Source of the DNA: Gymnodinialimonas phycosphaerae
GTDB taxonomy: Bacteria > Pseudomonadota > Alphaproteobacteria > Rhodobacterales > Rhodobacteraceae
Length of the DNA stretch: 64,000 bases
Direction: 5' to 3'
Assembly (NCBI RefSeq): GCF_019195455.1
Contig: NZ_JAIMBW010000001.1
Coordinates: 248,001-312,000 of the forward strand
Shown here in pieces: positions 1 to 8,909 of this stretch. The translations under genes were made by a program, and so were the position numbers. A model generated the notes under the pieces. It was given only the letters and a program-made list of their open reading frames with translations, was not told the DNA's origin and searched no databases. Position 1 is the stretch's first letter; every line of letters starts with the position of its first letter.

Positions 1-79
1 CGTCAGTCCCCAAGACCTGACGCAGATTTGTACGTTCTGATCTGGAAATCGCGGCACTATTGTTATCTTGTCTGTGGCG

Positions 80-691
80 ATGACGGATTCCCTGACCCAT
101 GATCGACCTGCCAGAAAAGGGCTTGCGGCAGCAGCCTTGGCAGGTGCGTGTTGCGTTGTCATAGCCGCCTTGGTCTGGACCCTCTTCCTCCGCGCGCCGC
201 AAGAGCCTGCGCCTTATGAAGTGGCGGGGTTCGAGCCGATGACCGCCGATGCCCTGGCCGAGGAATTCTTTCTTGTCGCGCCAGAGCTTCTGACCGTCGT
301 CTACCGCGCGTTCAATGAAACGGGGGAAGCCGAGATTTACGATAGCCTTGCCACGGTCGCGGCAGGCGACGCGCTGCAAGAGCTTTACCTGGAACGGGTG
401 GGCGCCATGGTCGGTGGGGGGTTGGACCCCTCTGAGGAGGCGGACCAGCAGATCCACACCATGGAAATGCTGCGCATCGACCAGAGCCGGGAGGGGGAGC
501 GTTTCACCTGGAACGCCCGCTGGCGCGTCGTGGGAACTGTCGGCCATGCGACGCACATGCATGTCAGGGGCAACACATATGCCGCGATCCTGACGGTGGA
601 GCCGGTAGAGGGCGCGTGGCGGGTGACCGGGTTCGATCTGACGGACGTAGACCGCTCCGAGGCCGGAGAAATGGTGGCGGCCGAGCCATGA
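80..691 (+). CDS. Membrane-anchored hypothetical protein, first gene of a metal-related operon
   Basis: About 203 residues. One hydrophobic segment (roughly residues 16-38, AAAALAGACC then VVIAALVWTLFL) near the N-terminus suggests an inner-membrane anchor with a periplasmic domain of about 160 residues. I do not recognise the family. The C-terminal half (HATHMHVRGNTYAAILTVEP) resembles small beta-rich periplasmic domains, but that is only an impression. The stop overlaps the ATG of the following ABC ATPase (ATGA), so it is probably co-translated with the transporter. The start is uncertain: TTG at 68 and GTG at 74 are in frame, and none of the three candidates has a good ribosome binding site. 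Confidence 0.7.
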   Translation: MTDSLTHDRPARKGLAAAALAGACCVVIAALVWTLFLRAPQEPAPYEVAGFEPMTADALAEEFFLVAPELLTVVYRAFNETGEAEIYDSLATVAAGDALQELYLERVGAMVGGGLDPSEEADQQIHTMEMLRIDQSREGERFTWNARWRVVGTVGHATHMHVRGNTYAAILTVEPVEGAWRVTGFDLTDVDRSEAGEMVAAEP

Positions 692-1362
692 TCGACCTCA
701 GCGGCATCACCTTTTCCTATCCCGGTGGCGATTTTCGCCTGTCCGTCCCCGACCTCACCCTGGCGGATGGGGAACGGGTGGCCGTGGTGGGGCCCAGTGG
801 CACCGGCAAGACGACGCTTTTGAACCTGATCGCGGGGATCGCGGTGCCGCAGGCGGGGCGGATCACCATCGACGGCAAAGAGATCACGGGGTTGTCCGAT
901 AGCGCGCGGCGCACGTTTCGGGCCAATAACATCGGCTTTATCTTCCAGGATTTCGCGCTGCTCGATTACCTGACGGCGCGCGAAAACATCCTTTATCCCT
1001 ATCGCATCACCGCAGGCGCACCCTTGGACGCCGAGGCACGCGCGCGGGCCGAGCAATTGGCGAAAGCCTGCGGGTTGGAGGGGAAGCTGGGGCGCCGCCC
1101 CGGCGCGCTTAGCCAAGGCGAGCAGCAGCGGGTTGCGCTGTGCCGTGCCCTGGTGCGCCAGCCCAAGCTGATCCTGGCCGACGAGGCGACCGGAAACCTT
1201 GATCCCGACAACAAGGTCGCGATCCTCGATCTGCTTTTTTCGCGCACGCGCGAGGCCGGGGCCGCGTTATTGGCGGTGACGCACGACCATGATCTGTTGC
1301 CACGCTTCGACCGGGTGATCGACTTTGCAGATTTTCGCGTGGCGACGGAGGCGGGCGCATGA
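688..1362 (+). CDS. ABC transporter ATP-binding protein, LolD/MacB type
   Basis: About 224 residues, the usual size for a single-domain ATPase of the LolD/FtsE/MacB class. Visible motifs are Walker A (GPSGTGKTTL, near residue 36), a Q-loop (FIFQDFALL), the signature LSQGEQQRVAL, Walker B (LILADEAT) and the switch histidine (VTHDHD). It should energise the FtsX-like permease encoded immediately downstream, with a 4-base overlap. LolD/MacB ATPases usually power mechanotransmission or export from the inner membrane rather than classical import, so its place beside a ZnuA-like binding protein is noteworthy. The start at 688 is set by the ATGA overlap with the preceding gene and by the family alignment (MIDLSGITFSYPGG). 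Confidence 0.9.
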   Translation: MIDLSGITFSYPGGDFRLSVPDLTLADGERVAVVGPSGTGKTTLLNLIAGIAVPQAGRITIDGKEITGLSDSARRTFRANNIGFIFQDFALLDYLTARENILYPYRITAGAPLDAEARARAEQLAKACGLEGKLGRRPGALSQGEQQRVALCRALVRQPKLILADEATGNLDPDNKVAILDLLFSRTREAGAALLAVTHDHDLLPRFDRVIDFADFRVATEAGA

Positions 1363-2516
1363 ACACGCTGTTCCTGGCCCTCGCCTATCTGAAGTTCCAT
1401 CGTCTGCGGTCGCTGATCCTTGTGCTTGTGGCGGCGATGATTCTGTCGGTGCCGCTGGTCAGCCAGGTGCTGTTGGACGGGGCGCGGACGTCGCTGACGG
1501 ATCGGGCAGAGGCCACGCCCCTGGTGCTTGGCAACCGGGGCAGTCAACTCGACCTGGTGATGAACGCGCTCTACTTCTCCGATGACCGGGCAGAGCCGGT
1601 CACAATGGCCGCCAGCGAAGAGATCTGGGATGCCGCGCTTGCCATTCCGATCCCGCTCAACACCGCGTTCGAGACCAATGGCGCGCGGATTGTCGGCACC
1701 ACGCTGGACTATTTCGACTTCCGCGATCTGGTCGTGGCAGACGGTCGCCAGCTTGCGGTTCTGGGCGAGGCCGTGTTGGGCGCCGCCGTGGCCGAGCGGC
1801 TTGGCCTTGGGCCCGGTGATACGGTGGTCTCCGCGCCGCAAAACCTTTTCGACCTCGATGGGGTCTATCCGCTGGAGTTGGCCATCGTGGGCGTTCTTGC
1901 GCCCAATGGTACTCCGGATGATGAGGCGGTCTTTGTCGATATCGCCACCACCTGGGTGATTTCCGGCATCGGCCATGGCCACGACGGCGTCGTGGCCGCC
2001 GACGCCGATACCGATGTGGTCGTGGCCAATGCCGCCATCGTCGAATTCAACCGCATCACGCCCGAGAACATCGACAGCTTCCATTTCCATGGCGACCCGG
2101 AAAGCTACCCCGTGTCCGGCATCCTCGTGGTCCCCGATGACGACCGGGCGGGCACGATCCTGCGGGGGCGCTACCTCGATGCGGCCAACCCGTTTCAGAT
2201 CATCGTTCCGCAAGAGGTCGTGGGCGAACTGGTCGACCGGATTTTCCGCATTAAGTCATTGCTCGATGCCGTGACCTTGATCGTGGGGGTGGCCGCATTG
2301 GCCGCCGTTGGGCTTGCAGTGTTCCTGAGCTACCGCTTGCGCGCCCGAGAGATGCAGACGGCTTTCAAACTGGGGGCCCGGCCCGGCATGATTCTGCGGC
2401 TGCTGGCCTCTGAAACGATTATTCTGCTGGCCTGCGCTGGATTGATCGCTTTCGGCATCGTCATGGCCGTGCAATCATCGGGCGATACAATTGTGGCATG
2501 GCTGTTGGCGACCTAA
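1359..2516 (+). CDS. ABC transporter permease, FtsX/MacB-like
   Basis: 385 residues. There is an N-terminal membrane segment (about residues 14-36), a periplasmic domain of some 260 residues, and then two clear membrane helices (about 303-325 and 348-371) with the typical REMQTAFKLGARPG loop of FtsX/MacB permeases between them. The protein ends soon after the third helix (TIVAWLLAT), so the fourth helix expected in this family is missing or very short. It overlaps the ATPase gene by 4 bases and is the obvious partner of that ATPase. The substrate cannot be read from the sequence; the downstream genes point to a metal. Confidence 0.85.
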   Translation: MNTLFLALAYLKFHRLRSLILVLVAAMILSVPLVSQVLLDGARTSLTDRAEATPLVLGNRGSQLDLVMNALYFSDDRAEPVTMAASEEIWDAALAIPIPLNTAFETNGARIVGTTLDYFDFRDLVVADGRQLAVLGEAVLGAAVAERLGLGPGDTVVSAPQNLFDLDGVYPLELAIVGVLAPNGTPDDEAVFVDIATTWVISGIGHGHDGVVAADADTDVVVANAAIVEFNRITPENIDSFHFHGDPESYPVSGILVVPDDDRAGTILRGRYLDAANPFQIIVPQEVVGELVDRIFRIKSLLDAVTLIVGVAALAAVGLAVFLSYRLRAREMQTAFKLGARPGMILRLLASETIILLACAGLIAFGIVMAVQSSGDTIVAWLLAT

Positions 2517-2550
2517 ATAAGAAACCAAAGACCGAACTGGGAGATTGAAA

Positions 2551-3321
2551 ATGAAGAAGACACTTGCGACGATCTTGGCGACAACGGCGCTTAGCACTAC
2601 AGCGGCGCTGGCGCATTACGGGATGATCATCCCCTCTGATCCGATGGTCTCTCAGCAAGATGGCCGCTCTGTCACGCTTGATGTCTCATTCTCGCATCCC
2701 TTCGAGCTGGTTGGGATGGAGCTTGTGGCGCCCGTCTCGTTCTCCGTCACCCATGAGGGAGACACCACGGATTTGATGGATGCCTTGCAGCCGGCCACGA
2801 TCATGGAAGCCGCGGGCTTCACTATGGAGTACGACCTGTCCCGGCCCGGCACCTATGTCTTCGCGATGGAGCCGCAACCCTATTGGGAACCGGCGGAAGA
2901 CAGCTACATCGTGCATTATACCAAGACCTACGTCAGCGCCTATGATGATGACGAAGGCTGGGACGCTCTGCTGGGTCTGCGCACCGAGATCGAGCCTCTG
3001 ACACGCCCGTTCGGCATCTGGGAAGGCAACGTCTTTCAAGGCCGCGTCCTTCTGGAAGGGGAGCCGGTGCCCTTCGCCGAGATCGAGGTCGAGTATTACA
3101 ACGAGGATCTGTCGGCCACGGCGCCCTCTGACCTTATGATCACCCAGACCATCGTCGCGGATGCCGACGGCGTGTTCAGCTATTCGACGCCGAACGCCGG
3201 ATGGTGGGGCTTTGCCGCGCTCAACACCGCGCCCGAAACCCTCGATTTCGAAGGGACGCCGCGGGCCGTCGAACTGGGTGCCGTGATCTGGGTCCATTTC
3301 GAGGAATGGACCGGGCAATGA
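2551..3321 (+). CDS. DUF4198 (NikK-like) periplasmic protein
   Basis: About 256 residues with a signal peptide (MKKTLATILATTALSTTAAL, then AHYG). The mature N-terminus starts with a histidine shortly after cleavage, and the body has the beta-rich look of DUF4198 proteins: HPFELVGMELVAP early, and FQGRVLLEGEPVPFAEIEVE as the typical internal motif. Family members such as NikK are periplasmic accessory proteins of nickel or cobalt uptake. The ATG at 2551 is preferred over the in-frame TTG at 2545 because GGGAG at 2539-2543 is well spaced from it. The stop overlaps the next ATG. The metal identity is inferred, not seen. Confidence 0.8.
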   Translation: MKKTLATILATTALSTTAALAHYGMIIPSDPMVSQQDGRSVTLDVSFSHPFELVGMELVAPVSFSVTHEGDTTDLMDALQPATIMEAAGFTMEYDLSRPGTYVFAMEPQPYWEPAEDSYIVHYTKTYVSAYDDDEGWDALLGLRTEIEPLTRPFGIWEGNVFQGRVLLEGEPVPFAEIEVEYYNEDLSATAPSDLMITQTIVADADGVFSYSTPNAGWWGFAALNTAPETLDFEGTPRAVELGAVIWVHFEEWTGQ

Positions 3322-3653
3322 GGGGAGTTCTTGCCGTACTTGCGGTTGTGATGTCCACCACTGCGGCGTTGGCCCATCAGCTCAACGTCTTCGCCTATGT
3401 CGAAGCAGGCGTCGTGATCGTGGAAAGCCGGTTCTCCAACGGCAACCCGCCACAGGTGGGCGAGGTCAGCGTGCTTGACGGACAGGGGGAGCCGCTGATG
3501 CTGTTGCCGCTGGAAAGTGACGGAACGGTGCGCTTCGTGCTGGATCCGGCGCACGCCGAGTCGGGCCTGTTGATCGAAGTCAGAACCGGCGAAGGGCACG
3601 ACAACTATTGGATACTGACGCCTGAGGATATCGCTCGGGGATCGGGGAGTTGA
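3318..3653 (+). CDS. NikL-like small secreted/membrane-associated protein
   Basis: 111 residues with a signal peptide (MRGVLAVLAVVMSTTAALAH). After cleavage the sequence HQLNVFAYVEAGVVIVESRF resembles the N-terminal part of NikL-type accessory proteins (His-x-Leu-x-Val-Phe-Ala), where the exposed N-terminal histidine is thought to take part in metal handling. The translated product ends without a second membrane segment, so it is shorter than a complete NikL. It overlaps the DUF4198 gene by ATGA and lies 5 bases before the ZnuA-like gene. The NikL comparison is from memory of the motif and needs a profile search. Confidence 0.7.
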   Translation: MRGVLAVLAVVMSTTAALAHQLNVFAYVEAGVVIVESRFSNGNPPQVGEVSVLDGQGEPLMLLPLESDGTVRFVLDPAHAESGLLIEVRTGEGHDNYWILTPEDIARGSGS

Positions 3654-3657
3654 TCAC

Positions 3658-4581
3658 ATGACCGCATCCGCTTTGACCCGCCGCCGACTGGGGCAACTGA
3701 CGCTCGCCTTGGGGGCCACCACCCTTGCTGGCCGCGCCTTTGCACAAGAGCGGCTGTCCATCGCGGCGGTGAATTACCCGCTGGCCTATTTTGCTGAACG
3801 GATCGCGGGCGATCTTGCCGATGTGCGCTTCTTGGTTCCCGACGACGTCGACCCCTCGTTCTGGCGGCCCGGCATTGCAGATATCACGGCCATTCAATCA
3901 GCGGATCTGGTGCTGCTCAATGGCGCGGGGTTCGCGGATTGGACGGCGCGCACGACGTTGCCGCGTGCGCGCAGCGTCGTCACTTCTGCCGCGTTCGAGG
4001 ATGCCTTCATCGCAACCGAGACGATCACCCATGCCCACGGGGACGGCGGCGCGCATTCCCACACGGGCACGGCCAACTACCTTTGGCTGGACTTCGCGCA
4101 GGCCCAGATGCAGGCCGAAGCCATCGCCGCCGCCCTGACACGCCGCGCCCCCGATGCAGAGGCGGACATCGCACGAAACCTCGACGCGCTTATCGCCGAC
4201 CTTGGTGCGCTTGATACTGACGCCCGTGCGATCGGAGCGGCCGCGCAGGGGGTGCGGATGATCGCCGCGCACCCGCGCTACCAGTATTTCGCCCGCGCCT
4301 ATGGCGTCGACATCGATGCCATGGAGTGGGACCCACGAGAGCCGGTGAACGACGCGCAACTGGCCGCGTTGGAAGAACGTGTGGCGGCAAGCGGCGCAAG
4401 ATTGTTCATCTGGGAGGCAGAACCGGACGCGGCCTCCCGTTCCCGTGTCGAAAGCCTTGGGCTTACAAGCGCCGTCTTGCCACCGCTGGCCAATCGTCCA
4501 TCGGACGGCGATTTCATCAGCGCAATGACCCAGGCCCTGGCGCAAGTCCACCAGGCCACGCTGTCCTTGACCGGGGGCTAG
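3658..4581 (+). CDS. ZnuA-like metal ABC transporter substrate-binding protein
   Basis: 307 residues with a twin-arginine-like signal (TRRRLGQLTLALG, then GRAFAQ). It has the cluster A-I metal-binding fold: LSIAAVNYPLAYFAERIAGD at the N-terminus, a short His-rich loop HAHGDGGAHSH near residue 125, the conserved AAHPRYQYFARAYG around residue 205 and an acidic C-terminal site (FIWEAEP). ZnuA proteins normally pass zinc or manganese to a ZnuBC importer; no ZnuBC genes are seen here, and the ABC genes upstream are of the FtsX type. It is the last gene of the operon. A zinc role is likely but not proven. Confidence 0.85.
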   Translation: MTASALTRRRLGQLTLALGATTLAGRAFAQERLSIAAVNYPLAYFAERIAGDLADVRFLVPDDVDPSFWRPGIADITAIQSADLVLLNGAGFADWTARTTLPRARSVVTSAAFEDAFIATETITHAHGDGGAHSHTGTANYLWLDFAQAQMQAEAIAAALTRRAPDAEADIARNLDALIADLGALDTDARAIGAAAQGVRMIAAHPRYQYFARAYGVDIDAMEWDPREPVNDAQLAALEERVAASGARLFIWEAEPDAASRSRVESLGLTSAVLPPLANRPSDGDFISAMTQALAQVHQATLSLTGG

Positions 4582-4846
4582 GTGGCACCCATCCGGCGTG
4601 CGGGCAGACTGCCCCCGTCAGACGCGCCGTCCTTGCCCAAAAAGAGCGGCGCTATCGCCGCGTATGCCGTGTTTACCTGGTTTTCATGCTTTTGAGGGAC
4701 CCTGCGCTTGGTGATCGCGTCAAGATATCGGAACGGACTAAATGCCGTTCTTCCCTCAGTGGCGGCGTTAGGGGCTATCAACGGCGTGTGGAAACTGCCA
4801 CTAACGCGCGCGGGCGTGTGACGTCCCGCTGGATCAGGAGACTCAT

Positions 4847-5839
4847 TTGAAACCCTCTGACTGGACCCGAATTCTGGCCAAGTACCGCGAACCAAGCCAT
4901 TCGCGCAGTTGGTTTGAGCTGGCCGTGACTCTCGCGCCGTTTACCGCAATCTGGGCGCTGGCGTGGTGGTCCTTGTCGATCAGCGCGTGGCTGGGTCTGG
5001 GGCTTGCGGTCGCGAATTCGCTTTTCCTTGTGCGTTTGTTCATGATCCAGCACGATTGTGGCCACGGGGCGTTCTTCAAGAACCGCCGTGTGGGCGACTG
5101 GCTGGGACGCTTCATCGGCGTGCTGACGCTGACGCCCTATGACGTGTGGCGGCGCAATCATGCGATGCACCATGCCACAACGGGCAATCTCGATCATCGC
5201 GGCACGGGTGATTTGCCGACGCTGACAGTACGCGAATTTCGCGCCAAGGGCTGGGTCGGGCGCGGGCTCTACCGCCTTGTGCGCAACCCGCTGTTCCTGT
5301 TCGGCATCGTCCCGTTCTATACCTTCTTCCTGCAAAACCGCATCCCCTTGGGCGTCATGCGCGGGGGCTGGCGCTATTGGATCAGCGCCCAGGGCACCAA
5401 TCTTGCGATTGCCGCAATCGTGGGCGTCTTGTTGTGGTTCGGTGGCCTCAAGGTCGTATTTCTGGTCTTCTTCCCCACGGTTTTTCTGGCCGCAGTTGTC
5501 GGCATGTGGCTGTTCTATATCCAGCACCAGTTCGAGGATACGGTCTGGGACCGGGATGGCGATTGGACGGTGCAGGATGCCGCGCTGCATGGCAGTTCCC
5601 ACTACCACCTGCCGGGTGTGTTGCGCTGGATGACCGCAAATATCGGGGTGCACCACGTCCATCACCTTGCCAGCCGCATCCCGTTCTATCGACTGCCTGA
5701 GGTTGTGCGCGACCATGACGTTCTGGCGCAATCCCAGCGGATCACCCTGTGGGAAAGCTTCAAATGTGCCCGCCTGCATCTGTGGGACGAGGACAGCCGC
5801 AAACTATTGTCCTTCTCGGACGCACGCCGCATCGCCTGA
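4847..5839 (+). CDS. Membrane fatty acid desaturase
   Basis: 330 residues with the three histidine boxes of di-iron desaturases: HDCGH (near residue 66), HAMHH (near 102) and HHVHH (near 270), plus four or so hydrophobic segments between them. The family inserts double bonds in fatty acyl chains or lipids at the inner membrane. The start is a TTG at 4847, preceded by a strong AGGAG at 4836-4840 with a 6-base spacer, and no ATG alternative fits. The 265 bases upstream contain a small GCGGCG-ctat-CGCCGC hairpin but no gene. Two small unknown genes follow closely and may be co-transcribed. Confidence 0.9.
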   Translation: MKPSDWTRILAKYREPSHSRSWFELAVTLAPFTAIWALAWWSLSISAWLGLGLAVANSLFLVRLFMIQHDCGHGAFFKNRRVGDWLGRFIGVLTLTPYDVWRRNHAMHHATTGNLDHRGTGDLPTLTVREFRAKGWVGRGLYRLVRNPLFLFGIVPFYTFFLQNRIPLGVMRGGWRYWISAQGTNLAIAAIVGVLLWFGGLKVVFLVFFPTVFLAAVVGMWLFYIQHQFEDTVWDRDGDWTVQDAALHGSSHYHLPGVLRWMTANIGVHHVHHLASRIPFYRLPEVVRDHDVLAQSQRITLWESFKCARLHLWDEDSRKLLSFSDARRIA

Positions 5840-5842
5840 AGG

Positions 5843-6301
5843 ATGCGGCGTGTCAGCCATGGTGCGCTTCTGACCGAGTTGATCGCCCTGCGCGACGGCA
5901 CCCCGTATCCTTTGAAAACGGCAACGGATGCCTTTGTGAAAGGGGTCGCGGGCACCTTTCCCCGAGGGCGGAGCGTGCTGCTGGACTACCTGCGGCTGCA
6001 TCGGTTTCAGCCCCATGACTTTGAAGGGGACATGCATTGTGACATCTGCGGTCTTCCAAGAGAGGCGGAAATCCGGGCTGACGCGGTTTTGGCAAGTGCC
6101 CAAGCGGGGCATTCCTCGAACGAGATGCCAGAGACCGTGTCCCCCCGTTGGGAAGAGGTTCTTACCCTTATCCCCGGTCCTGCCACCGCCGCAGAGCATG
6201 CCGTTCTTGGAACGCTTCTGAGGCTCATCGAAGAGGCACCGGAAGACGAGACACCGGGCGCGTTGGAAAAGCGCATCGCAAAGGCCGCATTTTGCCCATG
6301 A
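5843..6301 (+). CDS. Hypothetical protein with a CxxC element
   Basis: 152 residues, not recognised. It contains HCDICGLPRE near residue 66, a CxxC that could bind zinc, although no second pair of cysteines is obvious. The rest is mixed helical sequence without a signal peptide or membrane segments, so it is probably cytoplasmic. It starts 4 bases after the desaturase stop and overlaps the next gene by ATGA, so the three genes likely form one transcript. A link with lipid metabolism is positional only. Confidence 0.65.
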   Translation: MRRVSHGALLTELIALRDGTPYPLKTATDAFVKGVAGTFPRGRSVLLDYLRLHRFQPHDFEGDMHCDICGLPREAEIRADAVLASAQAGHSSNEMPETVSPRWEEVLTLIPGPATAAEHAVLGTLLRLIEEAPEDETPGALEKRIAKAAFCP

Positions 6302-6552
6302 CTGACAAATACAAGCGCCACGGTATCCTGCAAACGCTCGCGGAATGTGGGATCCTGCCAAACGATCTGGTGATGCCCCTCTATAAGGGCGCGCGGACCC
6401 AAGTGGAGTTCTGGGAGGCGCACAAGCGCCTCAAGGGCTCTGCTCGGTCAGATATCGTCCTGCCCCTTGCGGGGCGGCGCGGGCGCATGGGGGTGGATCT
6501 CGACCGATACCACGATGTCTTCAAGGCGGACCCGCCCGCGGCCCCCCGGTAA
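6298..6552 (+). CDS. Small hypothetical protein paired with the upstream gene
   Basis: 84 residues (MTDKYKRHGILQTLAECGIL at the start), basic, with no signal peptide and no recognised motif. It overlaps the preceding 152-residue gene by ATGA, which implies translational coupling and a shared function. Its sequence LYKGARTQVEFWEAHKRLKG is compositionally normal for a cytoplasmic protein. The gene ends 42 bases from the convergent helicase gene. Confidence 0.6.
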   Translation: MTDKYKRHGILQTLAECGILPNDLVMPLYKGARTQVEFWEAHKRLKGSARSDIVLPLAGRRGRMGVDLDRYHDVFKADPPAAPR

Positions 6553-6594
6553 CCGAGTGGCCTACGTCATAAGATCGCCAAACGAGCCGTCGCT

Positions 6595-8772
6595 CTAGGA
6601 CGGATCGCGTTTCTTCTTCGGCTTCGCTGCGCGGGGTTTGCGCGGCTTTGGTGCGCCTTTGGCCGAGGCCTCTGCCGCGGCTGCCGCCGCGCGGGCCTTG
6701 TTCTTCTTGCTGTTGGCTTTGCCCGTTGTCGGTGCGCCAAGCCGGGCGCCCGGCTTTGTTGCGGGGTTGCCACCGGGACGGGATGGGCGTTCAAAACCGT
6801 CCCCCGCCGCTTTCGATTTATGACGCGGCTTGCGGGCCTTCCAGGGCTCGGCCTGGGGCAGGTCGGGCTTGGTGTCGGATGCCCCGTGGCGGGCTGGCTT
6901 GTCGTCAGCACCCCGATGGCGGGCGGGTTTCCCGTCAGCACTCCCATAGCGGGCGGGTTTCCCGCCCGGCGCAGGTTTCTTCGGCTTCTTTTGGCGTGGC
7001 GGCGGTGCGTCATTCCATTCCACCGGCTTCGTAGTGCCGGACTTGGGCGCTTCTGGTGCCCTTGAGGGACCCGGATCAGCGGCTTCGAACGTCTGAGCCT
7101 TGCCTGCTCGGCGGTCGTTGGATTTGTTGGTGCGCGGTTTGCGCTCGACCGGACCATCGGCGCGGGGCGGGCGCGGGCCGCGATCCAGATTGGGCGCGGC
7201 GTCCAGGCGGGTCAGGGTCGCGCCGTCCTCCACCGTCATTTTGCCTCCGATGGCGGCTAGGAACCCGTCCACCGCGCTTTCGCGCAATTCGATGAACGAG
7301 GCCTCGTGGTGGATGCGGATCGCGCCCACGTCGTCGCGCGTGATGTTGCCCATCTTGCACAGCATCGGCAACAGGCGGCGCGGCTCGGCGCCCACGGCTT
7401 GGCCGCCCGCCAGCGAGAACCACACGCTTGGCCCGAACGACTTGCGCTCGGGCGCGGCGGTGATCTCGGATAGCTCTTCAGGGGCCGAGCGGCGCTCGCG
7501 GTAGAGGCGGACGAAAGCGGCGGCCAGTTGCTCGGCGGAATACATCTGCGCCAAGCGATCCACGGTGGCGCGGTTGGATTCCTCTACCTCGCCCTCCCAA
7601 TCGGACCCCTCCATCATCCGCTCATCATCTTTGGCGGTGACTTCTTCGGCCGAGGGCGCGTCGGCCCAGACGGCGGTCAGCTTCGCCCACCCCAAAAGGC
7701 GTTGGGCTTTCTTGCGCGCCGCAGGCGGCACGATCAACGCCGAGACACCCTTGCGACCCGCGCGACCGGTCCGGCCCGACCGGTGCAGAAGCGTGTCCTG
7801 GTTCGTGGGCAATTCTGCGTGGATGACCAATTCCAGGTTCGGCAAATCGATGCCGCGCGCCGCCACATCCGTGGCTACGCACACCCGCGCGCGCCCGTCG
7901 CGCATGGCTTGCAGCGCATTCGTGCGCTCGGATTGGGTCAACTCGCCCGACAGCGCCACAACCGAGAAGCCCCGGTTCGACAACCGCGTCGTCATCCGGT
8001 TCACCGTCGCGCGGGTGTTGCAGAAGACGATGGCATTTGGCGCCTCGTAGTAGCGCAGCACGTTGATGATCGCGTTCTCACTGTCGCGCGCCGAAACCGT
8101 CAGGGCCCGATATTCGATGTCCGAGTGCTGTTTTTCGCCCGTTGTCGTGGCGATGCGCACGGCGTCTTTCTGATAGTTCTGCGCCAGTTTGGCGATGGCG
8201 GCGGGCACGGTGGCCGAGAACATCAACGTCTGACGATCAGAAGGGGCCTCATCTAGGATGAATTCCAGATCTTCGCGGAAGCCCAGATCCAGCATTTCGT
8301 CGGCCTCGTCCAGCACCACGGCTTTCAGCGCGCTCAGGTCAATCGACCCGCGCATGATGTGATCCTTCAGGCGGCCCGGGGTGGCCACGACGATATGCGC
8401 CCCACGCGCCAGGGCGCGGCGCTCATCCCGCATGTCCATGCCGCCAACGGTAGAGGCAAGCGTCGCGCCGGCGTGGGCGAAAAGCCACGTCAGTTCCCGT
8501 TTTACCTGCATCGCCAATTCGCGCGTCGGCGCGATGACAAGGGCCAGGGGCGCGCCCGCGCTGTCAAACGTCTCGGCCTCGCCAAACATGCCCGGCGCGA
8601 TCGCCAGGCCGAACCCCAGGGTCTTGCCCGACCCGGTCTGCGCCGACACCAACAGGTCCTTGCCCGTCAGTTCCGGGTCCGTGACTGCCTGTTGCACCGG
8701 GGTGAGGGTGTCGTACCCTTGGGCGTCGAGGGCTTTCTGGAGGGCCTGTTTCACGTCTGATCCACTTTTCAC
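6595..8772 (-). CDS. DEAD-box ATP-dependent RNA helicase with DbpA-like domain and basic tail
   Basis: 725 residues. Helicase motifs are the Q-motif TPVQQAV, motif I AQTGSGKT, Ia PTRELAMQ, II VLDEADEML, III FSATVP, and the C-terminal helicase motifs VATDVAARGID and HRSGRTGRAG. After the core, at about residues 455-535, comes a region like the DbpA RNA-binding domain (GAIRIHHEASFIEL). Beyond about 545 the tail is Lys/Arg/Pro/Ala-rich with short repeats of the GKPARxGxxD kind at about 600-631. Such tails are common in alphaproteobacterial DeaD-like helicases acting in ribosome assembly or cold adaptation. The start is a GTG at 8772; an in-frame GTG at 8754 is an alternative. Confidence 0.92.
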   Translation of the reverse strand: MKSGSDVKQALQKALDAQGYDTLTPVQQAVTDPELTGKDLLVSAQTGSGKTLGFGLAIAPGMFGEAETFDSAGAPLALVIAPTRELAMQVKRELTWLFAHAGATLASTVGGMDMRDERRALARGAHIVVATPGRLKDHIMRGSIDLSALKAVVLDEADEMLDLGFREDLEFILDEAPSDRQTLMFSATVPAAIAKLAQNYQKDAVRIATTTGEKQHSDIEYRALTVSARDSENAIINVLRYYEAPNAIVFCNTRATVNRMTTRLSNRGFSVVALSGELTQSERTNALQAMRDGRARVCVATDVAARGIDLPNLELVIHAELPTNQDTLLHRSGRTGRAGRKGVSALIVPPAARKKAQRLLGWAKLTAVWADAPSAEEVTAKDDERMMEGSDWEGEVEESNRATVDRLAQMYSAEQLAAAFVRLYRERRSAPEELSEITAAPERKSFGPSVWFSLAGGQAVGAEPRRLLPMLCKMGNITRDDVGAIRIHHEASFIELRESAVDGFLAAIGGKMTVEDGATLTRLDAAPNLDRGPRPPRADGPVERKPRTNKSNDRRAGKAQTFEAADPGPSRAPEAPKSGTTKPVEWNDAPPPRQKKPKKPAPGGKPARYGSADGKPARHRGADDKPARHGASDTKPDLPQAEPWKARKPRHKSKAAGDGFERPSRPGGNPATKPGARLGAPTTGKANSKKNKARAAAAAAEASAKGAPKPRKPRAAKPKKKRDPS

Positions 8773-8909
8773 ATATCCGCGCGCAGACGAATGGCCTGCA
8801 AAGGGCGGGGCGTAACGGCTTGTGAGGGGGAAGTATAGAGCATGCGGAAAAAGCGATGGAAGGCGGCGGGCGGTTGCGAAAGGATAGCGATACGCAAGCG
8901 GAGGGAACG

